64,000 nucleotides of DNA from assembly GCA_040218445.1 (NCBI GenBank), contig JAVJRK010000016.1, positions 124,001 to 188,000 on the forward strand. Reading direction: 5' to 3'. Shown here piece after piece: positions 51,087 through 59,364 of this stretch (positions are counted from its first letter, which is position 1; each line of letters starts with the position of its first letter). Position numbers and translations under genes: made by a program. This DNA comes from UBA1479 sp040218445 (lineage in GTDB: Bacteria > Pseudomonadota > Alphaproteobacteria > Rhodospirillales > Casp-alpha2). Under the pieces are notes generated by a model that ran no database searches, had not been told where the DNA came from, and saw only the letters and a program-made list of their open reading frames with translations.

Positions 51087-52637
51087 ATGAACACCACCGT
51101 CACCGAACCGCCCGAGGAATATCTTTCCCAAGGCGATGACATGCCCCCGCCGAGCGACCATGATCACGGCACCGCCGACGGGTTCCGCTCCATGCCCCAT
51201 AACCTGGAAGCCGAAAAGGCCCTTCTCGGCGCCATCCTGGTCAATAACCGGGCGCATGAGCAGGTTTCGGAATTTCTGCGCCCCGAACATTTCGCCGTCG
51301 AACAGCACGCCAAGGTTTTCCTGGCTGCGGAAAAGCTGATCGACCACGGCCAGGTCGCCGATCCGGTGACGCTTAAACGGTTTTTCGAGAACGAAAACTC
51401 CCTGACCGATGTCGGCGGCCCGGCCTATCTGACCGATCTGGCGGCCAGTGCGGTGACGGTCATCAACGCGCGCGAATACGGGCGCATCGTCTATGACCTG
51501 TATCTCAAGCGCGAGCTGATCAACCTGGGCGAAGACGTCGTCAACAGCGCCTACAGCGGCGAGGTCGATGAAACCGCGACGGGACAGATTGAGCGGGCGG
51601 AACAGGCCCTTTACGATCTTGCGACCTCGGGCAATTACGAAGGTGGGTTCCAGGATTTCAAATCCTCGGTCGTTTCCGCCATCAACACAGCCGAAGCCGC
51701 CCACAAACGCGACGGCGGTCTGGCCGGCGTGGCATCCGACTTTCTTGATCTGGATGCCTTGCTGGGCGGGCTGCATTCGTCGGATTTGATCATCCTGGCG
51801 GGGCGGCCCTCCATGGGGAAAACCGCCCTGGCGACCAACATCGCGTTCAACGTGGCGCATAACTATTCCCGTTCCAAGGGCGAAGAGGGCGCCGTGGTTG
51901 GGTTCTTCTCGTTGGAAATGTCAGCCGAACAGTTGGCCAGCCGTATTCTGTCGGAACAGGCGGAACTGTCGTCGGACCGGATCCGCAAGGGCCTTCTGGA
52001 AAATGACGAGTTCATCAAATTGGTCGGCGCGTCGAACACGCTGCACGATATTCCCCTGTTCATCGACGACACACCGGCCCTGACGGTCAGCGCGCTCCGC
52101 ACCCGCGCCCGGCGCCTGAAACGGCGCCACAACCTGGGCCTGATCGTGATCGATTACCTGCAGCTGGTATCCGGCAGCGCCAACAGCCGCAGCGACGGCC
52201 GTGTTCAGGAAGTCTCGGAAATCACCCGCGGCCTCAAGACCCTGGCCAAGGAACTGGAAGTGCCGGTGCTGGCCCTGTCGCAGTTGTCGCGTACGGTCGA
52301 ACAGCGCGACCCGCCCAGGCCGCAACTGGCCGACCTGCGTGAATCGGGTTCCATCGAACAAGACGCCGACGTGGTGATGTTCATCTACCGCGAAGAATAT
52401 TACATGGAGCGCAAAAAGCCGTCCCGCCGCGCCGATGAAGACGACGGCAAGCTGGTCGAGCGGATCGAGCGTTGGGAATCGGCCCTGGAAGACATCCATC
52501 AGGTCGCCGAAGTGATCGTCGCCAAGCAGCGCCACGGCCCCATCGGCAACGTGCCCATGCATTTCAACGGCGCCTTCACGCGGTTCGGGAACCTAAGCAA
52601 GGATCACCCTTACCGCCAACGCTTCAATGGCGAATAA
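51087..52637 (+). CDS. dnaB: Replicative DNA helicase
   Basis: A 516-residue DnaB. The N-terminal domain begins after a short acidic lead with MPHNLEAEKALLGAIL, the DnaG-interaction fold. The RecA-like domain has Walker A in AGRPSMGKTALATN, Walker B in LIVIDYLQLVSGS, and LSQLSRTVEQR and DLRESGSIEQDADVVMFIYR, the DnaB motifs. No intein is present. The ATG at 51087 is chosen on length; the DnaA box lies upstream. It overlaps alr by 11 bases. Confidence 0.97.
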   Translation: MNTTVTEPPEEYLSQGDDMPPPSDHDHGTADGFRSMPHNLEAEKALLGAILVNNRAHEQVSEFLRPEHFAVEQHAKVFLAAEKLIDHGQVADPVTLKRFFENENSLTDVGGPAYLTDLAASAVTVINAREYGRIVYDLYLKRELINLGEDVVNSAYSGEVDETATGQIERAEQALYDLATSGNYEGGFQDFKSSVVSAINTAEAAHKRDGGLAGVASDFLDLDALLGGLHSSDLIILAGRPSMGKTALATNIAFNVAHNYSRSKGEEGAVVGFFSLEMSAEQLASRILSEQAELSSDRIRKGLLENDEFIKLVGASNTLHDIPLFIDDTPALTVSALRTRARRLKRRHNLGLIVIDYLQLVSGSANSRSDGRVQEVSEITRGLKTLAKELEVPVLALSQLSRTVEQRDPPRPQLADLRESGSIEQDADVVMFIYREEYYMERKKPSRRADEDDGKLVERIERWESALEDIHQVAEVIVAKQRHGPIGNVPMHFNGAFTRFGNLSKDHPYRQRFNGE

Positions 52638-53760
52638 CGGGCATATCCCTGCCGGCATCGACCCGGGCCTTGCCGGTGCCGTGTTGTCCATCGACCTGGA
52701 TGCCCTGCAAACCAATTATCGGCTTATCGCCAATACTCTGACCGGCGGCGCCGTTGCCGCCGCCGTGGTCAAGGCCGATGCCTACGGCACCGGCATCGGC
52801 CCGGCCGCCGGTGCCCTGTGGTCTGCCGGTGCGCGGGACTTCTTCGTCGCCCATCCGGGCGAAGGCGTGGAATTACGCGGCCATTTGCCGGAAGCCAAAA
52901 TCCATGTCCTGAACGGCGCCCATGCGGGGGCCGAGGGAGCCTTTCTTGAGCACAGGCTGATCCCGGCCCTTAACTGTCTGGGCGACGTGGAACGTTGGCG
53001 TGTTTACTGCAGCCATATCGAAAGGCCCCTGCCCGCCGTCTTGCATGTGGATACGGGCATGTGCCGCCTGGGCCTGGACAAGGGGGAATATGCCCGCGTC
53101 ATAAACGATCCGGCCTTGCTGGACGATATCAATATCGAAACGGTGATGAGCCATCTGGCATCGGCCGACGAAAACAGCCCCCAGAACGCGGACCAGCTTG
53201 CGCGCTTTCAGGATATCCGCCGAAACCTGACCGTGGGGCGGGCCTCCTTCGCCAATTCATCCGGCGTCTTTTTAGGGCCGGAATTTCACTTTGATCTGGC
53301 CCGCCCGGGGGTCGCCCTTTACGGCGCCAATCCGACGCCGTTTGCCCCCAATCCGATGGCACAAGTCGTTAGCCTGCAAGCAAAAATCCTGCAGGTGCGT
53401 GACGTTGACAGCCCCGAGACCGTTGGCTACGGTGCGACCCATCGGATCGCGGGCCCTTCCCGCATCGCGACCCTGCCCGTGGGCTATGCGGATGGTTATC
53501 TCCGTTCACTCAGCAGCCGGGCAAAGGCGTTTATCGGGGATTACGAAACACCGATTGTGGGACGGGTATCCATGGATCTCATCACCATCGACGTGACGGC
53601 CGTGCCGGAGCCGCTATGCCGCCCCGGAATGCCGGTCGATCTGATCGGCCCCCGGCATACGGTCGACGATCTGGCGGCCGAAGCCGGAACCATCGGCTAC
53701 GAGATTTTGACCTCGCTGGGCCGTCGTTATCATCGCATCTATTCGGGCGGGGACATCTAA
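52627..53760 (+). CDS. alr: Alanine racemase
   Basis: A 377-residue fold-type III PLP enzyme supplying D-alanine for peptidoglycan. K49 in AAVVKADAYGTG forms the PLP Schiff base, and VGYGATHR carries the catalytic tyrosine. RPGVALYGANP and VGRVSMDLITIDVT are the family signatures. The start lies inside dnaB, so the two are probably translated together, the usual dnaB-alr arrangement. Confidence 0.95.
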   Translation: MANNGHIPAGIDPGLAGAVLSIDLDALQTNYRLIANTLTGGAVAAAVVKADAYGTGIGPAAGALWSAGARDFFVAHPGEGVELRGHLPEAKIHVLNGAHAGAEGAFLEHRLIPALNCLGDVERWRVYCSHIERPLPAVLHVDTGMCRLGLDKGEYARVINDPALLDDINIETVMSHLASADENSPQNADQLARFQDIRRNLTVGRASFANSSGVFLGPEFHFDLARPGVALYGANPTPFAPNPMAQVVSLQAKILQVRDVDSPETVGYGATHRIAGPSRIATLPVGYADGYLRSLSSRAKAFIGDYETPIVGRVSMDLITIDVTAVPEPLCRPGMPVDLIGPRHTVDDLAAEAGTIGYEILTSLGRRYHRIYSGGDI

Positions 53761-53776
53761 GCCCCATGAACCAGCG

Positions 53777-54550
53777 ATGAACCCGTTGCAGGCCATCGGC
53801 CGGGTGTTCCTGGCGTTTCTCGGCACCGCCGGGCGCCTGACGATGTTCGCCCTGACTTCCGTCACACATTGTTTCATTCCGCCCTATTATCCGCGGATCA
53901 TGATCCGCCAGATGGTCGAGATCGGATATTTCTCCCTGCCCGTGGTCGGCCTGACAGCCATCTTCGCGGGCATGGTTCTGGCCTTGCAAAGCTACACCGG
54001 GTTTGCCCGGTTCTCCGCCGAGGGCGCCATCGCCAATGTCGTCGTTCTGTCGATCACACGCGAACTGGCGCCGGTGTTGGGCGGGCTGATGATCGCCGGC
54101 CGCGTCGGGGCCTCCATGGCGGCCGAAATCGGCACCATGCGCGTGACCGAACAGATCGACGCGCTGACGACACTTTCGACCAACGCCATCAAGTATCTGG
54201 TGGTGCCGCGCATCATTGCCGGCGTCATCACCCTGCCGTTCCTGATCTTCGTCGCCGACATCATCGGCGTGTTCGGCGGCTTCCTGGTTTCGGTCTACAA
54301 GTTGGGCTTCAACCCGTCGATCTACCTGCAGAACACCTGGGATTTCCTGCAGCCGCTGGATGTCATTTCCGGTTTGGTCAAGGCCGCTGTCTTCGGCTTT
54401 CTGGTCTCGTTGATGGGCTGCTATCACGGCTACTATTCCAAGGGCGGTGCCCAGGGCGTGGGGGCCGCCACGACCAATTCCGTGGTTTCGTCCTCGATCC
54501 TGATTCTCTGCTTCAACTACATCCTGACGGAAGCGTTCTTTGGCCTGTAA
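53777..54550 (+). CDS. mlaE: MlaE-type ABC transporter permease
   Basis: A 257-residue inner-membrane permease of the MlaE/MCE family, with five to six membrane segments. GMVLALQSYTGFARF, ELAPVLGGLMIAGRVGASMAAEIGTMRVTEQIDAL and YHGYYSKGGAQGVG are the family blocks. With MlaF it should power phospholipid or related lipid movement between membranes, normally with an MlaD (MCE) subunit, which is not encoded here. It follows alr by 16 bases. Confidence 0.9.
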   Translation: MNPLQAIGRVFLAFLGTAGRLTMFALTSVTHCFIPPYYPRIMIRQMVEIGYFSLPVVGLTAIFAGMVLALQSYTGFARFSAEGAIANVVVLSITRELAPVLGGLMIAGRVGASMAAEIGTMRVTEQIDALTTLSTNAIKYLVVPRIIAGVITLPFLIFVADIIGVFGGFLVSVYKLGFNPSIYLQNTWDFLQPLDVISGLVKAAVFGFLVSLMGCYHGYYSKGGAQGVGAATTNSVVSSSILILCFNYILTEAFFGL

Positions 54551-54569
54551 CAGGCAGGAGCCCTAATCG

Positions 54570-55337
54570 ATGGAACCCAAAATCCAGCTAAAGGGCGTGA
54601 CCAAGGCCTTCGGGGCGAAAAAGGTCCTGACCGGCGTGGACCTGGACATCGCCCGCGGCGAAAGCGTCGTCATCATCGGCGGGTCCGGCACGGGCAAGTC
54701 CGTATCGCTTAAATGCATCCTTGGCCTGCTGCGGCCGGATGCGGGATCGATCAAGATCGACGGGCACGAGGTCACGGGGCTTTCGACCTCGGAACGGGAC
54801 AAGGTCAATCATCAGGTCGGCATGCTGTTTCAGGGCGGTGCCCTGTTCGACAGCCTGCCCGTGTGGGAGAACGTCGCCTTCGGCCTGCTGTCGCGCAAAC
54901 AATGTGGGCGCGAAGAAGCGCGCGAGATCGCCGTGAAAAAACTTGCCCTGGTCGGCCTGAAGCCCCAGATCGCCGACACATCGCCGGCGGACCTGTCGAT
55001 CGGCATGCAGAAACGCGTGGGCCTGGCACGCGCCATCGCCACGGACCCGGAAATCATCTTTTTCGACGAGCCGACGACCGGCCTGGACCCGATCATGGCC
55101 GACATGATCAACGAACTGATCGTCCATGTGAATCGCGAGGTCGGCGCCACGGCGTTGTCGATCTCCCACGACATGGAAAGTGCCGCCAAGATCGGCGACC
55201 GCATCGCCATGCTGTATCAGGGCAAGATCGTCTGGGCCGGCGCCCCGGACGACGTGAACGCGGCCGCCAACCCGGTCGTCGATCAGTTCATCCACGGCCG
55301 CGTCGATGGCCCAATCAAGATGCAGGTGCGGGCCTAG
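54570..55337 (+). CDS. mlaF: MlaF-type ABC transporter ATPase
   Basis: A 255-residue ABC ATPase. Walker A is IGGSGTGKSVSLK, the signature motif LSIGMQKRVGLARAIA, Walker B IIFFDEPTTGLDP, and the switch histidine is in SISHDMESAAKIGD. The MlaF class is supported by its position directly after mlaE. GGAG lies nine bases before the ATG. The next gene downstream is a convergent HEPN toxin gene, two bases past its stop. Confidence 0.92.
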   Translation: MEPKIQLKGVTKAFGAKKVLTGVDLDIARGESVVIIGGSGTGKSVSLKCILGLLRPDAGSIKIDGHEVTGLSTSERDKVNHQVGMLFQGGALFDSLPVWENVAFGLLSRKQCGREEAREIAVKKLALVGLKPQIADTSPADLSIGMQKRVGLARAIATDPEIIFFDEPTTGLDPIMADMINELIVHVNREVGATALSISHDMESAAKIGDRIAMLYQGKIVWAGAPDDVNAAANPVVDQFIHGRVDGPIKMQVRA

Positions 55338-55339
55338 GC

Positions 55340-55693
55340 TTATTCGTCGGGCGGCAGTTTTGCCAATTCCGTGCGGGCCATCGCTTCTAAAGAGTCCAAC
55401 CTGTTATCGATGTACTGCCACATTTGCGGCGCAATCAAACTGTCGTAGTCATGACGTAGAACCGAGCCGAACCGCCTTAAATCGCGCAAGGAAAGGCCAG
55501 GATAGGTTTCGTCATAGACATCGCCCAGTTTACGCGCAGCCTCGGCAATGCGTTCCAGGCAGCGCTCAACAGCATCGCGTGTCTTAAGGTCGCCAAGGAA
55601 TGCCTGTTTATCCATTCCCTCCACATAAGAGCGAATTCGCTCAATGTTTTCGATAATGTCCGCAAGGCGACGAGCCGGTCGCTCAGTAGGCAT
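55340..55693 (-). CDS. HEPN-family toxin (HepT-like)
   Basis: A 117-residue all-helical HEPN protein. The RNase motif R-x4-6-H-x-Y is visible as RFGSVLRHDY (R74, H81, Y83). In characterised HEPN/MNT systems this motif cuts RNA, and the tyrosine is modified by the MNT partner. The start overlaps the MNT stop by 11 bases, so the pair is translationally coupled, antitoxin first. Length and charge are normal for HepT. Confidence 0.85.
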   Translation of the reverse strand: MPTERPARRLADIIENIERIRSYVEGMDKQAFLGDLKTRDAVERCLERIAEAARKLGDVYDETYPGLSLRDLRRFGSVLRHDYDSLIAPQMWQYIDNRLDSLEAMARTELAKLPPDE

Positions 55694-56150
55694 AGACCGC
55701 CTCCGACTCGATCGTGGATATAACCCCCGGCCGAAGCCCCGCCCTGTCAGCAATATCGATGGAAACTTCGGGAAGGGGGGCTTCGAGTAGATCTTTGATT
55801 TCTCCCGCGGCACGAACCTGATCCAGAATGTCGACGACGATATTCGGATCGGTCTCCATCAGCACATCCACGTCGCTGTCGGGCCGGTAATCTCCGCGCG
55901 CCGTGCTGCCGAACACACCGGCATGGATCACGCCCAATGCTTCCAATTTCTCGCGATTGTCCTGCAGCACCCGCAGAACCAAGAACAGGCGATTAGGCAC
56001 TGAACTGCCATCACCCGTTGTCTGATTGCGGGCGAAACGCCGCACGGCCGCCGCCTTTTCGCGCGGCACGGTTACGGTGACATCAACGAAACCGTCAGCC
56101 TTCAATCGGGCGCGGCGGCGGCGCTGGCGTTCGGTGCTGGTGGTGGCCAT
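55683..56150 (-). CDS. MNT nucleotidyltransferase antitoxin with N-terminal putative DNA-binding domain
   Basis: A 155-residue protein in two parts. Residues 1-45 are basic (RQRRRRARLKADGF) followed by a strand-helix VDVTVTVPREKAAAVRRFAR that resembles ribbon-helix-helix or MazE-like DNA-binding segments. Residues about 55-155 are a minimal nucleotidyltransferase with GS-x10-D-x-D in GVFGSTARGDYRPDSDVDV (G81, S82, D93, D95) and a third aspartate at D132. Known MNT antitoxins adenylylate HepT on its tyrosine. AAGGAG lies eight bases before the ATG, and two identical palindromes lie directly upstream. Confidence 0.82.
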   Translation of the reverse strand: MATTSTERQRRRRARLKADGFVDVTVTVPREKAAAVRRFARNQTTGDGSSVPNRLFLVLRVLQDNREKLEALGVIHAGVFGSTARGDYRPDSDVDVLMETDPNIVVDILDQVRAAGEIKDLLEAPLPEVSIDIADRAGLRPGVISTIESEAVYAY

Positions 56151-56167
56151 GATATCGGCTCCTTCGT

Positions 56168-56200
56168 CGTTACATGTAACATTTTTCGTTACATGTAACA
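56168..56200. promoter_or_regulatory. Tandem 14-base palindromic repeats upstream of the HEPN/MNT operon
   Basis: CGTTACATGTAACA occurs exactly at 56168-56181 and again at 56187-56200; each contains the perfect 12-base palindrome GTTACATGTAAC. Centres are 19 bases apart, almost two helical turns. They lie 18 and 37 bases before the MNT start and overlap the likely promoter (minus-strand TTGTTA next to the distal copy). Probably the operator for the fused DNA-binding domain. Confidence 0.75.
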
Positions 56201-56231
56201 AGGCGCGCCGCCATGGCCGGAATGAACCAGA

Positions 56232-56597
56232 TCAACTGGAGAACCCGGACCCCGCCTTTTTGTATTCGTCGCGCGGCGGCGAGAAGATATCCAGCACCAC
56301 GGCACCGTCGGGTCCGGCCTTGAAACCATGTTCGACGCCGCCCGGCGAGCACCAGAAATCCCCCGCTTTGACCGGAAATTCCTTGCCGTTTTGGGTGCGC
56401 ACGCCGGAACCTTCAAGCATCACACCCCATTGCTCTTGCGGATGGCTGTGGATGCTGCCTTCGGCGTTGGGTTCGGCCCGGACCACGGAAAGCATGGCCT
56501 GCTCACCAGGGAAGATGCGGGTTTCAATGCCGTCGCAGAGTTGACGATGGATACCCTGCGCCAGATCGTGAAGATTGAAGAAGTTATCGTCGTCCAT
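56232..56597 (-). CDS. Small cupin-domain protein
   Basis: A 121-residue single cupin. GSIHSHPQEQWGVMLEG is cupin motif 1 with its histidine pair and glutamate-like position (Q), and SPGGVEHGF is motif 2. GGGAG precedes the ATG at 56597. A near-palindromic GntR-like site lies 21 bases upstream. It may be an enzyme or a ligand sensor; nothing further can be told. It is divergent from a TauD-type dioxygenase. Confidence 0.82.
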   Translation of the reverse strand: MDDDNFFNLHDLAQGIHRQLCDGIETRIFPGEQAMLSVVRAEPNAEGSIHSHPQEQWGVMLEGSGVRTQNGKEFPVKAGDFWCSPGGVEHGFKAGPDGAVVLDIFSPPRDEYKKAGSGFSS

Positions 56598-56617
56598 GCC
56601 GCTCCCCTGTTTCTTTG

Positions 56618-56631
56618 AATTGCATACAATC
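56618..56631. promoter_or_regulatory. GntR-like operator upstream of the cupin gene
   Basis: AATTGCATACAATC matches the perfect aldolase-upstream palindrome (GATTGTATACAATC at 6584-6597) at 12 of 14 positions. It lies between 21 and 34 bases before the cupin start. The shared sequence suggests one repressor for both genes. Confidence 0.5.
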
Positions 56632-56850
56632 TGTATAGGACCGCGCCCCGATCCCGCCAAGTGCTGAAAACCGGATTGCAGGCGCACATTGGGCGTTACA
56701 TGGACTTCACGCCGGTTTCGCATGGCAAAATGCTAAAGTATTCGTCCTTTCCAATGGCGCCTGTCCGGTGGCAGGCTTAATCGCGAAGAAGAAACGATCG
56801 GCGCCCGGCTTTTTCATTTTCCATACCGGCGCCCGCCGGAGGAAACGACC

Positions 56851-57741
56851 ATGGGATTGACCATCATCCCCTTAAGCGACGTCTGCGGTGCCGAAATCGC
56901 CGGCATCGACGTCACCCAGCCCCTGTCACCCGAAGACGCCGCCGCCATCGAATCGGCCTTCAACCGCCATAAGGTTTTATTGATCCGCAAGCAGCCCATG
57001 ACCGCGCGCCAGCTTGCCGGTTTCTCGGCCAATTTCGGCAATCTGCAGGTCCATGTGCAGAAAGCCTATCAACACCCCGATGTCCCCGAGGTCGTGCAGA
57101 TGACCAACAAAAAAGCCGACGGCACCTTCGACGAAGTCGGCGCCGCGCGCGGGGCCGCCCCCAAAACGCGCGACGGCTGGCATTCAGACCTGTCGTTCGA
57201 ACGCGAGCCGGCCAAGGCGACCTTGCTGCACGCGGTCGAAGTGCCGGACAGCGGCGGCAATACCTGTTTCGCCAATACGACGCTTGCCTATCTGGCGCTG
57301 CCGGACGACCTGAAACGGAAACTGGATGGATTAACGGCCGAATTCGTTTACGGCCAGGCCAAGCGTAATGCGCTGGCCGCCAAGGCGGCGGAAGCCCTTA
57401 AAGGCAAGGACAAGACCGAAACCGTGGCGATCCAGCCGGTGATCGTCAAGCATGCCGCCACGGGCGAGCCCGCGATCTACGTCAACCCCTACACCACCTC
57501 GCACATCCTGGGATTGCCGGAAGATGAAAGCGAAGCCCTGATCGAACATCTGACCGATCAAATGGAAGACGGGGCCTATCGTTGGGAACACGAATGGTCC
57601 GCCGGCGACACGCTGATGTGGGACAACCGGGGCGGCCTGATGCATGCCGGGCGCATGGATTACCCCCGTGATCAGGCGCGGCGTTTCATCCGCACGACCG
57701 TGCGCGGCGGCGAATTGGCACCCTTCCGCCTAAGCGCATAG
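56851..57741 (+). CDS. TauD/TfdA-family Fe(II)/2-oxoglutarate dioxygenase
   Basis: A 296-residue TauD-type enzyme. The iron site is WHSDLSF (H-x-D) with the distal histidine in LMHAGRMDYP, and RRFIRTTVRG carries the 2-oxoglutarate arginine. The opening GAEIAGIDVTQPLSPEDAAAIESAFNRHKVLLIR is typical. GGAGG precedes the ATG. Members oxidise taurine, sulfonates or chlorophenoxy acids; the substrate here is open. Convergent with the second CitE-like lyase. Confidence 0.9.
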   Translation: MGLTIIPLSDVCGAEIAGIDVTQPLSPEDAAAIESAFNRHKVLLIRKQPMTARQLAGFSANFGNLQVHVQKAYQHPDVPEVVQMTNKKADGTFDEVGAARGAAPKTRDGWHSDLSFEREPAKATLLHAVEVPDSGGNTCFANTTLAYLALPDDLKRKLDGLTAEFVYGQAKRNALAAKAAEALKGKDKTETVAIQPVIVKHAATGEPAIYVNPYTTSHILGLPEDESEALIEHLTDQMEDGAYRWEHEWSAGDTLMWDNRGGLMHAGRMDYPRDQARRFIRTTVRGGELAPFRLSA

Positions 57742-57762
57742 TGGTATTTCGTTCCGGGCCGG

Positions 57763-58611
57763 TCAGTCCGGGCGGCGGTCGAGGATACGCCTTGCCCGCC
57801 GGGCGATGGATTCATTGACCATCTTGCCGTCGACCCGCGCGGTCCCCATCGGGTCCGCCGCAGCAGCAGCCAATACCCGCTCCGCCCAATCGATCTGTTC
57901 CGCCGAGGGCATAAAGGCTGCATGGATATTGTCGATCTGGATTTGGTCGTAGGACGCCTTGCCGGTAAAGCCCATGGCGGCGATACGCCCGGCCTCGTCG
58001 ATCAGGCCCGGTTCGTCCGACGGATCGAACCATATGCCGTCCATGGCATCGATGCCGGCTTCCTGGGCGGCCAGAACCGTTTCCGCCCGGGCATGGGCCA
58101 GGGCATCCCAGCCCAGGTCCGACCCGATGGAGGCGGAAAAGTCCGCTGTCCCCAGAAACAGACAGGTAATCTGCGGACCCGTACGACCCTGCGTCGAACA
58201 GGCGATCTCCATGGCGTTTTTCACGCCGCGCGGGCTTTCGATCAGAACGACCAATTCCATATCCGGATGCGTGGGCGCCAGCAAATCCTGAACCCAACAC
58301 ACTTCCTCGGCATGTTCGATCTTGGGCAGGATCAGGCCGTCGGGCCCATCCGCGCAGTCGATGACCGCAAGAAGATCGCGGATGCCGTCAACGGTGCGGG
58401 GATTGTTTGTGCGCAGCAGGCGCAGCGGCTGTCCCTCGTCCCGGGTTCCCGCGTAAAGGGGCAGCACGACGCCCCGTGCTTCTTCCCGGCGGGCCGGCAC
58501 GGTACCGTCCTCCAGGTCGAACACGATCATGTCGGCGCCGGATGTCATGGCTTCGTCCCAGCGTTCCGTGCTGAGGGCGGGGTAAAACAGAACGCTTCGG
58601 CGCAGGGTCAT
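57763..58611 (-). CDS. HpcH/HpaI (CitE-like) CoA-ester lyase, second copy
   Basis: A 282-residue lyase of the same family as the one at 268-1179 but clearly different in sequence. RSVLFYPALSTERWDEAMTSGADMIVFDLEDGTVP is the N-terminal metal-binding block, and FLGTADFSASIG and GFTGKASYDQIQIDNIHAAF are family motifs. It overlaps the upstream hypothetical gene by ATGA. Substrate unknown; no CoA-transferase is nearby. Confidence 0.87.
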   Translation of the reverse strand: MTLRRSVLFYPALSTERWDEAMTSGADMIVFDLEDGTVPARREEARGVVLPLYAGTRDEGQPLRLLRTNNPRTVDGIRDLLAVIDCADGPDGLILPKIEHAEEVCWVQDLLAPTHPDMELVVLIESPRGVKNAMEIACSTQGRTGPQITCLFLGTADFSASIGSDLGWDALAHARAETVLAAQEAGIDAMDGIWFDPSDEPGLIDEAGRIAAMGFTGKASYDQIQIDNIHAAFMPSAEQIDWAERVLAAAAADPMGTARVDGKMVNESIARRARRILDRRPD

Positions 58612-59171
58612 TTATATTGTTCCTCCCAAATTTCATCCAACATCCGCACCACGGCCCGGTCTTCAGGGATCGGGTGCTGGCGGGTATCCTTGATCTGATT
58701 GTCATAGGCGTCGCGGCCGCCGGTGGCGATCAGGGCGCGAAACATCTCGCGGGCCGCATCCCCCCTGTCCAGTAAAGCCAGGGCATAGGCCTTGTTGCAT
58801 TCGGCATGGCGGCGGAATTGCGGGTCGGCCTGGACGGCCAAGGCCTGTTCGAACCGGGCCAGGGCGAACTTCAAACCACGCCGAAATGCCGTTTCCGCCG
58901 TCTCGTCCAGGTCGTCGACCGCGGCACGCGCTTCTTTCGCATCCATCAGGTCGATAAAACCCAAACCGTTCAGAACGCGGCCCCATTGAACCCGTGCCGC
59001 CGGGTCCGCGGCATAACGGATTGCCTCATCGACGGCGGCAAGTTCGGCCAGGGCGCCGTCCAGGTCCATGCGCTGGATCAAAGCCATGGCCCGGTCGACA
59101 TGCATCACGGCTTCGCCTGCCGTCATCTGCGGGCCCTCGGCCCCTGGGTTTTGGTCCTGTTCGTCGCTCAA
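58608..59171 (-). CDS. Helical hypothetical protein (TPR-like)
   Basis: A 187-residue protein from a TTG start (GGGAGG seven bases upstream); an ATG five codons earlier would place the Shine-Dalgarno inside the reading frame. The sequence is almost wholly helical, with paired-helix periodicity around ALIQRMDLDGALAELAAVDEAI and RFEQALAVQADPQFRRHAECNKAYALALLDRGDAAREM, which resembles TPR or SEL1 repeats though no repeat is certain. It overlaps the lyase by four bases, so the two are co-translated. Function unknown. Confidence 0.65.
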   Translation of the reverse strand: MSDEQDQNPGAEGPQMTAGEAVMHVDRAMALIQRMDLDGALAELAAVDEAIRYAADPAARVQWGRVLNGLGFIDLMDAKEARAAVDDLDETAETAFRRGLKFALARFEQALAVQADPQFRRHAECNKAYALALLDRGDAAREMFRALIATGGRDAYDNQIKDTRQHPIPEDRAVVRMLDEIWEEQYK

Positions 59172-59364
59172 CTTGGCGCCTCCCACCTATTCCCTTATTG
59201 CCGAAAAGGTCGCCCCTGGGCAACTTCCGCATATAAGCAATGCCTCACGATCCATTTCGCCGCCGTCCCGTTCTTGCCCTTATCCTTGCCCTGGCCCGCC
59301 CCACGCGATATGAGAAGCGGGCCCGATTTACCCATGTCGACCACCCCGGAATGGCGAGGTTCCA

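Noticed and set aside
56695..56704. GTTACATGGA as a third copy of the toxin-antitoxin operator
   Set aside because: Only half of the palindrome matches; chance occurrence is likely.
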